36,602 bases of DNA from Ignavibacteriota bacterium (GTDB taxonomy: Bacteria > Bacteroidota > Ignavibacteria > Kapaibacteriales > UBA2268). The DNA lies in assembly GCA_016219595.1 (NCBI GenBank), contig JACRLY010000057.1, forward strand, positions 55,337 to 91,938, given 5' to 3'. Positions 16,268 to 24,448 of the stretch are shown here, in pieces. Each line of letters starts with the position of its first letter. The stretch's first letter is position 1. Both the position numbers and the translations under genes were made by a program. The notes under the pieces were generated by a model, which worked only from the letters and a program-made list of their open reading frames with translations, did not search any database and had not been told where the DNA came from.

Positions 16268-17239
16268 ATGAATACATTCGGAAGAATTTTCAGTTTAAGC
16301 ATATTTGGAGAATCACATGGTCAAGGACTTGGTGTGATTGTGGACGGATGTCCACCCGGAATTAAACTTGTTACAGATGATTTCCTGGCTGATTTGGCGA
16401 GGCGTAATCCTATTGAACCGGGTACTACTCCGAGAAAAGAAAAAGATATTCCGGAGTTGGTCTCCGGCATATTTAATGACCATACAACCGGGGCACCAAT
16501 CACGATTTTATTCAGAAACGAAGATGTTCAAAGTGCTGAGTATAATAAATATGCAGATATGCCGAGACCGGGGCATGCTGATTTTGTCGCTTCAAAAAAA
16601 TATAAAGGTTTTAATGACTATCGCGGCGGCGGTATGTTTTCAGGTAGATTGACACTTCCATTAATAGCAGCAGGAGTAATTGCAAAAAAATTCATTGAAA
16701 AGATTAATATTCATGCAAAATTGATTTCAGCAGGCGGCTCTGAAAATATTGAAGATGCTATTAGGCAGGCAGAAGTTGAACAAGACAGTATAGGCGGTGT
16801 AGTCGAATGTATTGCTGAAAATATCCCGGTTGGATTGGGTGAACCCTTCTTTGACGGTATTGAATCTTTATTAAGTCATCTTATCTTTTCTATACCGGGT
16901 GTGAAAGCTGTTGAATTTGGAGCAGGGGTATCTTCAGCTTCTATGAAGGGTTCTGAATTTAATGATGTTTATATTAGCACTGACGGAAAAACCAAAACAA
17001 ATAATGCAGGAGGTGTTAGCGGGAGATTAACAAATGGAAATGAACTTGTAATTCGAGTTACTTTTCGTCCACCTTCAAGCATAGGTAAATCTCAAAAGAC
17101 TTTGAATTTTGCAACGGGCAAGGAAGATATTTTAGAAGTAAAGGGCAGACATGATGTTTGTTTTGCCAGAAGAACACCTGTTATTGTCGAGGCGGTGGTT
17201 GCAATAACATTAGCTGACTTGTTTTTAATTAATAATTAA
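16268..17239 (+). CDS. aroC: Chorismate synthase
   Basis: It makes chorismate from EPSP using reduced flavin. The motifs are complete: GESHG (14-18), RPGHAD (100-105), RGGGMFSGR (119-127), a GGVSGRLTNG flavin loop, VTFRPPSSIGK and GRHDVCFARRTPVIVEA (from 293, with His295). At 323 residues it is shorter than the usual 350-390, but no signature block is missing. GAGGAAAG lies three bases before the ATG. It completes the pathway whose other enzymes lie upstream on the same strand, and is separated from aroA only by the four-helix-bundle gene. Confidence 0.95.
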   Translation: MNTFGRIFSLSIFGESHGQGLGVIVDGCPPGIKLVTDDFLADLARRNPIEPGTTPRKEKDIPELVSGIFNDHTTGAPITILFRNEDVQSAEYNKYADMPRPGHADFVASKKYKGFNDYRGGGMFSGRLTLPLIAAGVIAKKFIEKINIHAKLISAGGSENIEDAIRQAEVEQDSIGGVVECIAENIPVGLGEPFFDGIESLLSHLIFSIPGVKAVEFGAGVSSASMKGSEFNDVYISTDGKTKTNNAGGVSGRLTNGNELVIRVTFRPPSSIGKSQKTLNFATGKEDILEVKGRHDVCFARRTPVIVEAVVAITLADLFLINN

Positions 17240-17247
17240 ATTTGATT

Positions 17248-17988
17248 ATGATTAGAGAACTCAGAATAAAATATTTAATATTATTATTGCTCTTTTCTTC
17301 AATATGTTTTGCTTCGGAGCATTTTAATACAATTGATGATAAAATTGAATATTATAAAAACAAGTATGTTGCAAAGTGCTTGAATGAAAAAATTACTGAT
17401 AATTTTGGTAACGGATTCGATGCTCTTTATGGTACACGCAATATGAGGACAATTCTGTATGGCATTGCATACAGGGGAGGTGCCAATAATTTTTATAACA
17501 AAACCTGTAAAAGAGATAATCATAATCCACTTCCTGAAAATGGATTGATGAATCTATCAAAGGAAGGTTTTTCAAATGCTGTGTATCTTTACTCAAAAAA
17601 TTTTGACAATTCGAAGAAATTGTTCGTTGAAACAAAAACGAATGATACTTTAAAATATATTAGTATTTCCGGTTCAAACAGAAAATCATTGAGGAAAATT
17701 ATAGAATTGGTGGACGATGTAATAAAAAATCCCGGGAAAGGACCTGTCTATTTCCATTGCTGGAACGGATGGCATCAGTCCGGTTTAATTTCATCAGTGA
17801 TATTGATGCAATTCTGTGATTATACAAATGAGCGTGCATTGAAGTATTGGATTGATAATACCGATGGTGTAAATAAAGGGTATGAAAATGTGAAGTTTTT
17901 GGTGAAAAGCTTTAAGCCATTCGGAGATATTAAAATTGACAAGAAGTTACAACAAAAAATTTGTCCCTGTGAAAATGGTAACAAATAA
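17248..17988 (+). CDS. Exported phosphatase-like protein without the catalytic Arg
   Basis: An N-terminal signal peptide (hydrophobic LILLLLFSSICFA) is followed by a dual-specificity-phosphatase-like domain. The P-loop region reads VYFHCWNGWHQSG: relative to the HCx5R signature, His172 and Cys173 are kept but the invariant Arg is Gln179 (numbered from the TTG at 17242). The preceding YRGG and the RKIIELVDDVI helix fit the fold. I recall related Bacteroidota proteins with HCWNGWHxSG, so this may be a family of its own that either binds phosphoryl groups or uses other chemistry. ATG 17248 is preferred over TTG 17242. It follows aroC by 8 bp, so it is likely cotranscribed with the aromatic genes without an obvious link to them. 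Confidence 0.75.
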   Translation: MIRELRIKYLILLLLFSSICFASEHFNTIDDKIEYYKNKYVAKCLNEKITDNFGNGFDALYGTRNMRTILYGIAYRGGANNFYNKTCKRDNHNPLPENGLMNLSKEGFSNAVYLYSKNFDNSKKLFVETKTNDTLKYISISGSNRKSLRKIIELVDDVIKNPGKGPVYFHCWNGWHQSGLISSVILMQFCDYTNERALKYWIDNTDGVNKGYENVKFLVKSFKPFGDIKIDKKLQQKICPCENGNK

Positions 17989-18616
17989 GAAGATTGATTA
18001 TCAAATATTAAATCCTGTTGAAAATGATTTAAAGGATTTGATTAATCTGAATACATTTTATTTTGCTAAAACCGAACAGACAAACAAGGTTCTGAATATT
18101 CCTGACAATATGTACCTTAATTATGCTGAATATATAACAAAAAAAGCTCTTGACTCAGACCAAATTTCAATAGCAAAACATAATGGAAATATTATCGGAT
18201 TTCTGATTTGGGAGGATTATTGCAAACCTCTTGTTGAAGGAATAACAGGAAATCCTGATGTATATAAAATAATTGCTCCCGAATTAGAATTTGTTGAACT
18301 GTTAGAAAAAGAATTGAATAAAAAATATCAATTCAAGGAATATGAGTGTGCAAAACTAATGCAGGCAGGAGTACTTCCTGAATATCATAATCAAGGGATA
18401 GCTACTTCTCTTGCTGAGGAGGCAATTGCTAATATTAATAGGAAGGGCTATAAATATATAATTGCAGACTGCACTGCAGATAATTCATGGCAGGTTCTAT
18501 TAAAATTAGGATTCAAAATATTAACTGAAATAGCTTATTCTGATTTCGAGCATAATGGCTCAAAAACCTTTGCAGTATTGGAAGGAAAGAGAAGACTCGT
18601 TATAAAACAGCTTTAA
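17975..18616 (+). CDS. GNAT-family N-acetyltransferase
   Basis: The C-terminal half carries the acetyl-CoA motif: LMQAGVLPEYHNQGIATSLA, then a helix EEAIANINRKG, strand YKYIIADC, and WQVLLKLGFKILTEI. The N-terminal half (residues 1-110) has the strand-helix pattern of the fold plus IAKHNGNIIGFLIWEDY. ATG 17975 overlaps the phosphatase-like gene by 14 bases and is preferred; a TTG at 17936 would add 13 residues and a longer overlap. The acceptor is unknown. The stop codon overlaps the stop of the convergent barrel gene. It is the last gene of the plus-strand cluster. Confidence 0.83.
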   Translation: MVTNKKIDYQILNPVENDLKDLINLNTFYFAKTEQTNKVLNIPDNMYLNYAEYITKKALDSDQISIAKHNGNIIGFLIWEDYCKPLVEGITGNPDVYKIIAPELEFVELLEKELNKKYQFKEYECAKLMQAGVLPEYHNQGIATSLAEEAIANINRKGYKYIIADCTADNSWQVLLKLGFKILTEIAYSDFEHNGSKTFAVLEGKRRLVIKQL

Positions 18617-19251
18617 AACAAATATGTTACCGAACCTACGAAATATGTATTGTATAAATTACCTGTGTCAATGTCTTCGCTTTGCATTGTACCGGCTCGA
18701 TATAAAGGGATAAAAGAACGGGTACCATAAAAAGTAAACGATAAATCTTCTGTTAATTGTTGTGAACCTCCTATACATATTCCGAAATCGTACCCTCGAA
18801 CATTATTATAGGAATCTCTTTCTTCTAAATGGTCATCGTAAAATCCACCTTCGCCTACGACTACCCTTATTTTCACAGGATGTCTGCCTCCAAGTAAAAA
18901 TGAAGATTGGCATCCTATGTACAATGTGGTTGAACCTGCTATGCTATAACTTAGAAAAACCGGCACATCAAGATAAACAAGAGACATGTCTCCGCTGATG
19001 TGTACATTATAAAAAGTTGGAATCCACCCTATTTGCCCGTTTACTTCAGTTTCTACAATTGTATCGCGTTTATACCCTGCTGTGTATTCTACACCTTTTA
19101 TTGCCATAGATATTTCTGGTCTCAGGCAAAAATTATCACTCAATTTAAAATTAAAATACATTCCGAGATAGGGACCGAAAAGTGGGGAACCGTCATAATT
19201 TTGTACATTCTTTACTGGTATTGGACCTCCGAACACAACACCTCCCATCAT
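18613..19251 (-). CDS. Outer-membrane beta-barrel protein, apparently lacking its signal peptide
   Basis: The product alternates short strands and turns (GPYLGMYFNFKLSDNFCLRPEISM, then LYIGCQSSFLLGG, DFGICIGGSQQL) and ends in the aromatic strand YFVGSVTYLF, typical of PorT/OmpA-like eight-stranded barrels. No signal peptide is encoded. The open frame extends upstream to a TAA inside the preceding gene, without a start that would give one, and there is no ribosome site before ATG 19251. The mature barrel seems almost complete, beginning near NYGMMGGVV. The gene has therefore probably lost its 5' end, and the product could not be exported as read. Its 3' end overlaps the stop of the GNAT gene. 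Confidence 0.62.
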   Translation of the reverse strand: MMGGVVFGGPIPVKNVQNYDGSPLFGPYLGMYFNFKLSDNFCLRPEISMAIKGVEYTAGYKRDTIVETEVNGQIGWIPTFYNVHISGDMSLVYLDVPVFLSYSIAGSTTLYIGCQSSFLLGGRHPVKIRVVVGEGGFYDDHLEERDSYNNVRGYDFGICIGGSQQLTEDLSFTFYGTRSFIPLYRAGTMQSEDIDTGNLYNTYFVGSVTYLF

Positions 19252-19283
19252 TCCATAGTTGAATGAATCATTAGATAAAGTAA

Positions 19284-19811
19284 TTATCCGGAAGTATCCC
19301 TTCTCATCAAAGTTTGATTAAACTTGTATATGCCAATATAAATTGAACAGCTGTCATTATTTGCTGGAAAATATTTAAAATATCCTGAGAATTTTTTCGG
19401 TTTGACAGTAAAGGGTTTTCCCTGTATTACATAACTCGGCATTGACGGGTCAAATACGCCGGTCATAAGTAATCCGGTTATTATAAATGAACCGTAACTC
19501 ATAGTCTCAAGACGTATAGAATAATCTCCGGAATAGGAATCGGTCGATTTTGTTGCTGTCACCGGACCTGCGATTAACTTCAATTTATTTAGAGTAGTCC
19601 ACCAGTTTCCTATTAAGTCCTCATATAAGAATTCCCCATTTTCAGCTTTAATGTCTTTCCAGTGTTCAAAGTCAGGTACTGCAAGTCTGTCTGTGTAAGT
19701 AAATGTTGAATCCTTAGTATTGTTTTTTTCTGTTGGTTGATTGTCAGAGCAAGACATAAATAGTGTAACAAAGCACACTGTTATTGCACATAAGATGTAT
19801 TTACTACACAT
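19284..19811 (-). CDS. Lipoprotein, probably C-terminally truncated (PCMD-like)
   Basis: The 175-residue product has a lipoprotein signal, with hydrophobic AITVCFVTLFMS ending at Cys21, then a Thr/Asp-rich linker. The body has FEHWKDI, NWWTTLN, PVTATKSTDSYSGDYSIRLET and SGYFKYFPANNDSCSIYIGI. This order recalls the carbohydrate-binding PCMD-type lipoproteins of Bacteroidota. Those run on past this point, whereas here the chain stops abruptly after FNQTLMRRDTSG. The adjacent barrel gene lacks its 5' end, so a deletion joining two genes would explain both. It follows the biotin carrier gene by 18 bp. Confidence 0.65.
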   Translation of the reverse strand: MCSKYILCAITVCFVTLFMSCSDNQPTEKNNTKDSTFTYTDRLAVPDFEHWKDIKAENGEFLYEDLIGNWWTTLNKLKLIAGPVTATKSTDSYSGDYSIRLETMSYGSFIITGLLMTGVFDPSMPSYVIQGKPFTVKPKKFSGYFKYFPANNDSCSIYIGIYKFNQTLMRRDTSG

Positions 19812-19829
19812 GAGAATCTCCTTGAAAAT

Positions 19830-20351
19830 TTAAAAAGGTTCGAGTTCCATCAATAGAGCATCTTTTTCAACAGCTTCCCCTTCATTAACTTTAATGCTCT
19901 TTACTTTTCCCCTCACAGGCGATTTCAAAGCATTTTCCATTTTCATCGCTTCTACAATTAATAAGCTGTCGCCTTTATGTACTTCTGCTCCCGGTTCAAC
20001 AAGTATTTTAACAACCATACCCGGCATTGGTGCTTTAATCTGTCCACCACGAACACCGGCACCTGATGCGGAAGTTTGAACGAATTTTCCAAGCATCTTC
20101 TTTGTTTCATTTGTAACATCAATTTGATAAGAAAGTCCGTCAAAAGAAACAATCAAATTCTGATTCTCATCAACTACAAGTTCAACCTGAAGCAATCTCT
20201 GATTAACTGCAAAAGAAAAAATATTTTCACCATACTTTTTTAACAATTCAACCTGAAACGGCTTTCCGTTCAGTTTAATGGTCGAATAATCATTCTTATC
20301 ATACTGTGTATAATATTCTTTATCTTCAATTTTTAAAACCAGGTCTTCCAT
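19830..20351 (-). CDS. Biotin carboxyl carrier protein of an acyl-CoA carboxylase
   Basis: The C-terminal 70 residues form a biotinyl domain: APMPGMVVKILVEPGAEVHKG, then EAMKM with biotin-accepting Lys137, and MENALKSPVRGKV. The first 90 residues are beta-rich (IKLNGKPFQVELLKKYGE...) and resemble the BT-like linker domain of propionyl-CoA carboxylase alpha chains more than the Pro/Ala linker of AccB. The gene begins three bases after accC, so the two are coupled and together equal a split PCC-type alpha subunit. No carboxyltransferase gene is in the window. Confidence 0.9.
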   Translation of the reverse strand: MEDLVLKIEDKEYYTQYDKNDYSTIKLNGKPFQVELLKKYGENIFSFAVNQRLLQVELVVDENQNLIVSFDGLSYQIDVTNETKKMLGKFVQTSASGAGVRGGQIKAPMPGMVVKILVEPGAEVHKGDSLLIVEAMKMENALKSPVRGKVKSIKVNEGEAVEKDALLMELEPF

Positions 20352-20354
20352 ATT

Positions 20355-21857
20355 TTACCCTTGTCTTCTCAACATCAGTTCTGCCTGCTTCCACTTGCTT
20401 GTATGCGGTTTTGAATTAGTAATTGGAACTTGTGAACCTCTGAAAATTCTATAGCCGTAAGCCGCAATCGCAGCTATCAATTCATCATGTTCAGCTTTCA
20501 TTTTACTCAACACTTCAAAGTCAAAAGAATTTTCGATAAAGCCTGTATCAAAATATCCATATCTGAATTCGGGATGTTTCATTACTGCAAGTTCAAATGG
20601 GATTGTTGTCTTGACTCCTTTGATTGTATAATGCTTCAATGCTCTTTCCATCCTGCTGATGGCTTCCAACCTGTCCTTTCCCCACGAAACAAGTTTTGCA
20701 AGCAGAGGGTCAAAATATATTCCAATCTCAGTTCCAGTCTCAACTCCGCTGTCAATGCGGACTCCCTTTCCTCCCGGTTCTCTCAAATATTTAATTACTC
20801 CGGTATCAGGAAGAAAATTATTGAAAGGGTCTTCTGCATAAATTCTGCACTCAATTGAATGTCCTCGAAATTGGATATCTTCCTGACTGAATGATAGCTT
20901 TTCTCCTGCTGCAATGCAAATCTGTTCTTTTGCCAAATCAAGTCCTGTTATTCTTTCAGTCACAGGATGCTCCACCTGCAAACGAGTATTCATTTCAAGA
21001 AAATAAAAGTTCTTGTTTTTATCAAATAGAAATTCAACTGTTCCTGCGTTAACATACCCGCAGGCTTTTGCGGCATTGACAGCCACCTCGCCCATCTGCT
21101 GTCTAAGCTCAGGCGTGAGAACTGTTGACGGTGCTTCCTCTATAACTTTTTGATGACGTCTTTGTATCGAACAGTCTCTTTCGCCGAGATGAACATAATT
21201 ACCATGTTCATCGGCTATGATTTGTATTTCTATATGCTTTGGATTCTCTATGAATTTTTCTAAATATATAGAATCATCTCCAAATGCTTTTAGAGATTCT
21301 CGTTGTGCGGCATCGAAACTATCGGATAATTCTGATTGCTTAAATACTTTTCTCATGCCTTTGCCGCCGCCGCCGGATGATGCTTTTAATAACACAGGGT
21401 AACCAAGTTCTTTAGCAATTTCTTTTGCTCTGTTAATGTCCGTAATTTTTTCCGTAGTCCCCGGAACAATCGGAACACCTGCTTTAGCCATTAATTCGCG
21501 TGCCTTGGTTTTATTTCCCATCACCTCAATAGCATGAGGCTTAGGTCCAATGAACTTGATACCTGAATCAGCACATGCCTGAGAAAATCTTGCATTCTCC
21601 GATAAAAATCCGTAACCCGGGTGAATTGCTTCTGCTCCGCTTTTCTTAGCTATATCAATTATCTGTTGAATATCGAGATAACCTGCTTTCGGTGTTTCCG
21701 ATTCAAGCTTATATGCATAATCGGCATAATGAACAAAAGGCATTTCTTTGTCCACTTCATGGAATATTGCAACAGAATCTACTCCAAGCTCTTTAGCTGC
21801 TCTCATTACTCTGACAGCAATTTCACCTCGGTTCGCTATTAAAATCTTCTTAAACAT
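20355..21857 (-). CDS. accC: Biotin carboxylase subunit of an acyl-CoA carboxylase
   Basis: It carboxylates biotin with ATP and bicarbonate. Visible motifs are ILIANRGEIAVR (5-16), HPGYGFLSENARF (79-91), Lys158 and GGGGKGMR (162-169) of the ATP-grasp loop, ERDCSIQRRHQKVIEEAPS, and EMNTRLQVEHPVTE. The chain is 500 residues, about 50 longer than E. coli AccC. The extra C-terminal part (KAEHDELIAAIAAYGYRI...) is what PCC- and pyruvate-carboxylase-type subunits have before their linker. It lies 23 bp after the HD-domain gene and 3 bp before the carrier gene. The substrate could be acetyl- or propionyl-CoA. Confidence 0.93.
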   Translation of the reverse strand: MFKKILIANRGEIAVRVMRAAKELGVDSVAIFHEVDKEMPFVHYADYAYKLESETPKAGYLDIQQIIDIAKKSGAEAIHPGYGFLSENARFSQACADSGIKFIGPKPHAIEVMGNKTKARELMAKAGVPIVPGTTEKITDINRAKEIAKELGYPVLLKASSGGGGKGMRKVFKQSELSDSFDAAQRESLKAFGDDSIYLEKFIENPKHIEIQIIADEHGNYVHLGERDCSIQRRHQKVIEEAPSTVLTPELRQQMGEVAVNAAKACGYVNAGTVEFLFDKNKNFYFLEMNTRLQVEHPVTERITGLDLAKEQICIAAGEKLSFSQEDIQFRGHSIECRIYAEDPFNNFLPDTGVIKYLREPGGKGVRIDSGVETGTEIGIYFDPLLAKLVSWGKDRLEAISRMERALKHYTIKGVKTTIPFELAVMKHPEFRYGYFDTGFIENSFDFEVLSKMKAEHDELIAAIAAYGYRIFRGSQVPITNSKPHTSKWKQAELMLRRQG

Positions 21858-21880
21858 TTTTTTCTAATTGTACCCTATTA

Positions 21881-23077
21881 TCATTCAAAACTTGCATACA
21901 AATTCTTAACCGGTATGCCTCCTATAGTTCTGTCCTTATATTTTTCTCTGATATTCTGCAATGACGAAATCAATTCAGTAGAAGATATCCCGGACCTGAT
22001 CGAATGCCATGATTCCAGGAATGCCGCTAGATGGTCTCCGGCTCTTATTAATTCACCATCATAGGGCTGAAATTCGTCTGAATTATAATTCCCTGTTATT
22101 TCTTCTACGCTTAAATTCTTTTTTATTTTCCTCTTAATGTTTACTTTATTTGCAAATTCATCTTGTGTGAAATATTTCATCTCTTCAATCCATGCATCTT
22201 CAATATGCGGAAATATTTCTTTCTCTGCCAGCTCTCTCTCCAATGTTTTGATTAGTATATCAAATTCTGCAGATGATTCTTTAACCGGTGATATTATATC
22301 CCTCGTAACAGCTTCTGGAAGGTCATGGAACAAACCCCCAAAAAAATTATTATATATCCTTTTATTGCAATGTGGCAATTCTCTTGTTAGAAAATATGAA
22401 ATGCACGCTACAAGTAAACTATGCCCCAGAACTGATGTTTTAGGGACTCTTGGTGTCTGTGCCCATCTTATTTGGAATCTCAACTGGGAACACATATCGA
22501 TGAAATTATAAATTGTTTGGCGGGACATCAATTTTTGTACTCCGATTAAATCGCTGAACGCATGTATATCATTCAGAAGCTCCATTTCGATTTCGTTATT
22601 TTGATAGCTTGTCGGATTAGTTACTTTAACTATCTGAAACTCCCAGTAGCTTGCATATATGTGAGATGCATCGAGAATCCTCTGGCTTAATGAATTATTA
22701 TCGGATGTATTAAATAAGAAATTCTTCAATTCCTCTTTAATTGTAGTATCTTCTATTTTAGTTACCAGGTGAGTATAAATATATTCATTTAATTTCGCAA
22801 ATACTTCTTTGTTTTTTTTAATTTCCCTGTAAATAGGTGATTTGATATCAGAAATAACGATTCTGCGAAGTAGTTCAAATATTCCGCTTCTAATCAATTC
22901 AATCCAGTCAATCCTTTTTCCTGAACCTTCCTCATATTTTCCGAGGCAGTATGCGATAATCATTTTATGGGCATGTTTGTCCATTTCGATAAGTTCCATA
23001 GGTCTTATGCGGTCATTCCATCTTTGAATATGAAATGCCCTGAAAAGCTCGTTTACTAGCGATGAATTGACTATCAT
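21881..23077 (-). CDS. HD-domain phosphohydrolase with a degenerate N-terminal HD repeat
   Basis: Residues 200-360 form an HD_3/YfbR-like domain: RWAQTPRVPKTSVLGHSLLVA with His219, GGLFHDLPEAVTRDIISPVK with His251-Asp252, and RAGDHLAAFLES with Asp348. These are the usual metal ligands. Residues 15-90 read like a second, decayed copy: RWNDRIRPMELIEMDKHAHKM, then SGIFELLRRIVISDIKSPI, where the His-Asp pair is missing. Relatives hydrolyse 5'-deoxynucleotides or other phosphate esters; the substrate here is unknown. The gene precedes accC. A TATTTTTG motif on the same strand (23112-23105) may be its promoter. Confidence 0.82.
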   Translation of the reverse strand: MIVNSSLVNELFRAFHIQRWNDRIRPMELIEMDKHAHKMIIAYCLGKYEEGSGKRIDWIELIRSGIFELLRRIVISDIKSPIYREIKKNKEVFAKLNEYIYTHLVTKIEDTTIKEELKNFLFNTSDNNSLSQRILDASHIYASYWEFQIVKVTNPTSYQNNEIEMELLNDIHAFSDLIGVQKLMSRQTIYNFIDMCSQLRFQIRWAQTPRVPKTSVLGHSLLVACISYFLTRELPHCNKRIYNNFFGGLFHDLPEAVTRDIISPVKESSAEFDILIKTLERELAEKEIFPHIEDAWIEEMKYFTQDEFANKVNIKRKIKKNLSVEEITGNYNSDEFQPYDGELIRAGDHLAAFLESWHSIRSGISSTELISSLQNIREKYKDRTIGGIPVKNLYASFE

Positions 23078-23104
23078 AGTTTTAAGATACTTAATTTAAA
23101 AAAT

Positions 23105-23112
23105 CAAAAATA
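23105..23112 (-). promoter_or_regulatory. Candidate -7 element for the HD-domain/accC operon
   Basis: Read on the minus strand this is TATTTTTG, the same octamer as in front of tRNA-Ser and the sxtJ-like gene. It lies 27 bases before the start codon at 23077. A matching TTG element is not obvious. Confidence 0.3.
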
Positions 23113-23168
23113 TCAATTTCTATCTAATGTTCCATATATATTTGTTGAACTAATAGAAATGATAAATA

Positions 23169-24443
23169 TTAAAATAATTCTCTACCTGCCGGTTTACCTG
23201 GTTTTATTTCTTTGTGTATATTCTTTGAATTAATACCATCAACCAATTTCCTTAGCGAATATTTTTTATCTTTTATAAGTTTCACCATCGCTTCCTTATG
23301 TGCTTTTATTGTACTGTCCAAATCCTTTTTGGTATGAGATGTCGAAATAAACATTGCCTCGAACTGTGCAGGTGCAAGATAAATTCCCTGCTCCAGCATT
23401 GAATGAAAATATTCAGAATATTGGTTTGTATCAGATTTTATTGCAGATTTATAATCATTCACTGAATCAGAAGTCATAAACTGACACAGCATTGAACCAA
23501 CCCGATTGATTGTAAATTTCAGTCCTGATTCTTTTAAATTTGCTTTCATTCCTTTTTCAAGATATGCAGATTTTTCTTCGAGTGTTTTATAAATTGAAAG
23601 ATGCTTTTTAATATATGATAGTGCTGCCACACCTGCAGCCATTGCCAATGGATTGCCGCTCAAAGTACCCGCCTGGTAAACCGGACCAAGAGGTGAAATC
23701 TTTTCCATTATTTCCCTTTTACCGCCGAAAGCACCAACAGGCAAACCACCGCCAATGATTTTCCCGAAAGTTGTCAAATCCGGTTTGATCCCGTAAAGCT
23801 CTTGTGCTCCGCCCGAAGCAACACGGAATCCTGTCATCACTTCATCAAATATCAGAACAATTTTTTCATCAGTACATAAATTTCTTAATTCTTTCAGAAA
23901 CTTTTTATTTGTAGGAACTACACCCATATTCCCGGCAATAGGTTCGATAATAACAGCTGCAATTTTATTTTTGTTTTTACTAACCAGCTTTTTTACTGAA
24001 TCAATATCGTTAAAATCAGCAATCAATGTATCAGAAGCAGTTGCTTTAGTTACCCCTGGGCTTGTCGGTACACCGAATGTCAAGGCACCTGAACCGGCTT
24101 TAATGAGGAATGAGTCACCATGTCCGTGGTAGCAACCTTCAAACTTAATGATTTTATCTCTCCCTGTGTAACCTCGTGCAAGACGAATTGCTGACATCGT
24201 TGCTTCTGTGCCGCTATTCACCATTCGGACAAGTTCAACAGAAGGAACTAACTCACAAATTAGCTTTGCCATTTTTATTTCAAGTTCAGTTGGTGCTCCG
24301 AAACTTGTTCCGTACTCAATTGCTTCAGCAAGTGCTTTCTTAATGAACGGTGGGTTATGTCCGAAAATATGAGGTCCCCAGCTTCGTATATAATCAATGT
24401 ACTCATTCCCGTCAACATCCCAAATCTTAGAAGTGATTGTCAT
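23169..24443 (-). CDS. hemL: Glutamate-1-semialdehyde 2,1-aminomutase, N-terminally truncated
   Basis: The PLP enzyme makes 5-aminolevulinate, the substrate of HemB encoded nearby. The body is well conserved: [59 protein letters not shown], and [16 protein letters not shown] with the PLP lysine at 228. E. coli HemL has this lysine at 265, so about 37-42 residues are missing at the N-terminus, including the PGGVNSPVR block that shapes the substrate pocket. Homology begins at [10 protein letters not shown], residue 6 here. An in-frame TAA lies four codons upstream, and the DUF1016 gene ends five bases before this ATG. The C-terminus carries about 35 extra residues. The enzyme may be inactive, or a second copy may exist elsewhere. 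Confidence 0.87.
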   Translation of the reverse strand: MTITSKIWDVDGNEYIDYIRSWGPHIFGHNPPFIKKALAEAIEYGTSFGAPTELEIKMAKLICELVPSVELVRMVNSGTEATMSAIRLARGYTGRDKIIKFEGCYHGHGDSFLIKAGSGALTFGVPTSPGVTKATASDTLIADFNDIDSVKKLVSKNKNKIAAVIIEPIAGNMGVVPTNKKFLKELRNLCTDEKIVLIFDEVMTGFRVASGGAQELYGIKPDLTTFGKIIGGGLPVGAFGGKREIMEKISPLGPVYQAGTLSGNPLAMAAGVAALSYIKKHLSIYKTLEEKSAYLEKGMKANLKESGLKFTINRVGSMLCQFMTSDSVNDYKSAIKSDTNQYSEYFHSMLEQGIYLAPAQFEAMFISTSHTKKDLDSTIKAHKEAMVKLIKDKKYSLRKLVDGINSKNIHKEIKPGKPAGRELF

Positions 24444-24448
24444 AATTT

